Assembly: GCA_033002965.1 (NCBI GenBank)
Contig: JAURVB010012964.1
Span: 186,001-250,000 of the forward strand
Length of the DNA: 64,000 bases
Origin: Piper betle
Lineage: Eukaryota; Streptophyta; Magnoliopsida; Piperales; Piperaceae
Reading direction: 5' to 3'
In this document: one piece after another, positions 62,636-64,000 of the stretch
How positions within the stretch are numbered: the stretch's first letter is position 1
Layout of the letters: each line of letters opens with the position of its first letter
Notes under the pieces: model-generated
Databases searched by the model: none
Told to the model about the DNA's origin: nothing
The model's input: only the letters and a program-made list of their open reading frames with translations
Program-made: the position numbers and the translations under genes

Positions 62636-64000
62636 AATTTAGTAAACATAAGAAGACTAATATTAATAAGTAAATATAATATTAATAATAATAAATAATC
62701 ATGTAAACATTTATCATATGCGATAAACATAAATAAATAAATAAAAATAATAATAAATATAATGAATGAATGAATAAATAAATAAATAAATAATCATAAC
62801 ATCTAACCATGCTAAATCATGTAAATATGCATCTAAAATAATATAAAGGTTCTCGAATTACCAAAAACGGTATAAGAACCGATTAAACGGTTCGAAAATG
62901 AGCTGAACTGGACCAAACCGAATTGAATCAGACTGAATCGAATGGGCTAAACCAACCCAATTTGGTTTAACTAAAAAGTGGGTTGGGTTAACTCGGCGGA
63001 TGTGAACTGGACTAGCGGACTCGGACATGGGCTGGTGGGCTTGTGAACAAGATCTGGTAGGCAGATGCGGATGCGACGCAGACACGAACATGGGCAAGAT
63101 TAGGGGCAGCAGTCCCTGTCGCTGAAAAACACCGACGGTGGCACGGCTGCGATTGCCACCAGTTGGCATCGATAGGGGGTATCAAGGCGAAGGTGCTGGT
63201 GGTGACAATTGGCGAGATCCGGCCGGCGGCTGGCCGAAACAACCAAAAACACCACTGTGCAAATCCACATCGCTGGCGACGATTGTGGTCACGACGGAGG
63301 TCGATGTCGGTCCCAAACTGTAGATCTCAACAAGGGGAAGTTGTCGGGGTGGTTGGCTTTGTCGAAGGACACTCGCCAGTGCCAAAAAATGGTTTGTACG
63401 GGTGGCGGTGGCGGCAGCAAAAATCGAAAGCAAAAACTTTGTTGCCGAATGCGACTGCGGCGGTGTTGGTGGCAATCATGGGTACAGAGTCATAGCCGGC
63501 CGTGAGGTAGTCATGATCGATACAGTGGCCAGGGGCGAGGCGGAGACTCGCCAGTGGCCAGTTGAAGTGGTGGCGGTGTCGAGGTGAAAATCTTGTAAAA
63601 TCGTGGGGAAGTCACCGGAAATCAATGGGAGAAGATAAAACTAAATAAGCGGCTCAGATCTTGCCACATGGCATGAACTGGATGTCCGACAACTTGTGGT
63701 CTAGTGGGGCCCACATATGGGTATATGCACTAAACATATGAAAAGAAAGCTCGGGTCAAGACCGTCCAAAGTCCAAACTGACTCTAGTCTTCAATGTGAC
63801 TCTATAGGCGGGAATCAAGGCAAGAAGGCTAGCTGGGCCTCAAACCCTAAACGCAATCGAGTTGAGCCAACGAGGTACAATCCGATGGTAGAAAATCCCT
63901 ATGATGCATGCAATGAGATACCTTGAAAATCCCAAACAGATACTACACGCTGCAACAGCCTAGATCTAGGCCTAAAATCCTACCTAACTCATAAAAATCA
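61150..64000 (-). mobile_element. Long LTR-like element, running off the window
   Basis: The plus-strand left end TGTAACACCTC is the family's 3' end on the minus strand, followed by sequence homologous to the 3' parts of copies at 44909-46449, 50140-51094 and 56170. Interior 62250-62830 is a run of AAT, AAAT and TA microsatellites; 63020-63600 is GC-richer with overlapping meaningless frames. No 5' terminus (TGTAAAACCC) is seen before 64000. Confidence 0.55.
62250..62795. repeat. Cluster of AAT, TA/TG and AAAT microsatellites
   Basis: AAT run at 62262-62298, TA at about 62358-62376, TA/TG/TA at 62588-62634 and AAAT near 62760-62792, all inside the last LTR-like element. Confidence 0.85.

Overview
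The window is nuclear DNA of a flowering plant. The evidence is GT-AG introns of plant size, a BSU1-like Kelch phosphatase, a P-class PPR gene, an MLO gene and several plant transposon families. The very GC-rich first exon of the phosphatase against AT-rich later exons suits a monocot, but that is only an inference. No intact gag, pol or transposase frame was seen, so every mobile element described here is non-autonomous or a remnant.

Layout: 1-1455 upstream DNA and leader; 1456-10430 (+) a complete 21-exon BSL2/BSL3-type Kelch-PP1-like phosphatase (exons sum to 2931 nt, 976 residues); 12958-18991 a cluster of fold-back repeats (TA microsatellite, hairpins, GC-rich arm, AT-rich array, inverted GC-rich arm, TA microsatellite), including an inverted repeat of about 2.1 kb centred near 17841; 19159-20646 (+) an intronless PPR gene whose upstream region is that cluster; 20882-24220 (-) a 14-exon MLO-like gene, convergent with the PPR gene and carrying an apparent one-base frameshift.

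From about 25.4 kb onward transposons dominate: a CACTA-like element whose right half and flank are duplicated 2 kb away; a family of long single-LTR-like elements (TGTAAAACCC...GGGTGTTACA, 5-bp target duplications) nested in both orientations; two hAT-like elements; a tandem TRIM array with four 154-bp LTRs; and further GC-rich or TA-flanked modules near 48-50 kb. Near 53.7-55.2 kb lies a carboxylesterase (CXE, GID1-like fold) pseudogene with three lesions. The last 8 kb is mainly two more members of the long LTR-like family, the second running off the window.

The genes show no shared pathway: brassinosteroid-type phosphatase signalling, organellar RNA processing and a membrane MLO protein. 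The structural interest is in the repeats: the GC-rich fold-back arms and the long LTR-like family share one sequence module, and the TRIM LTR carries snRNA-promoter-like motifs.
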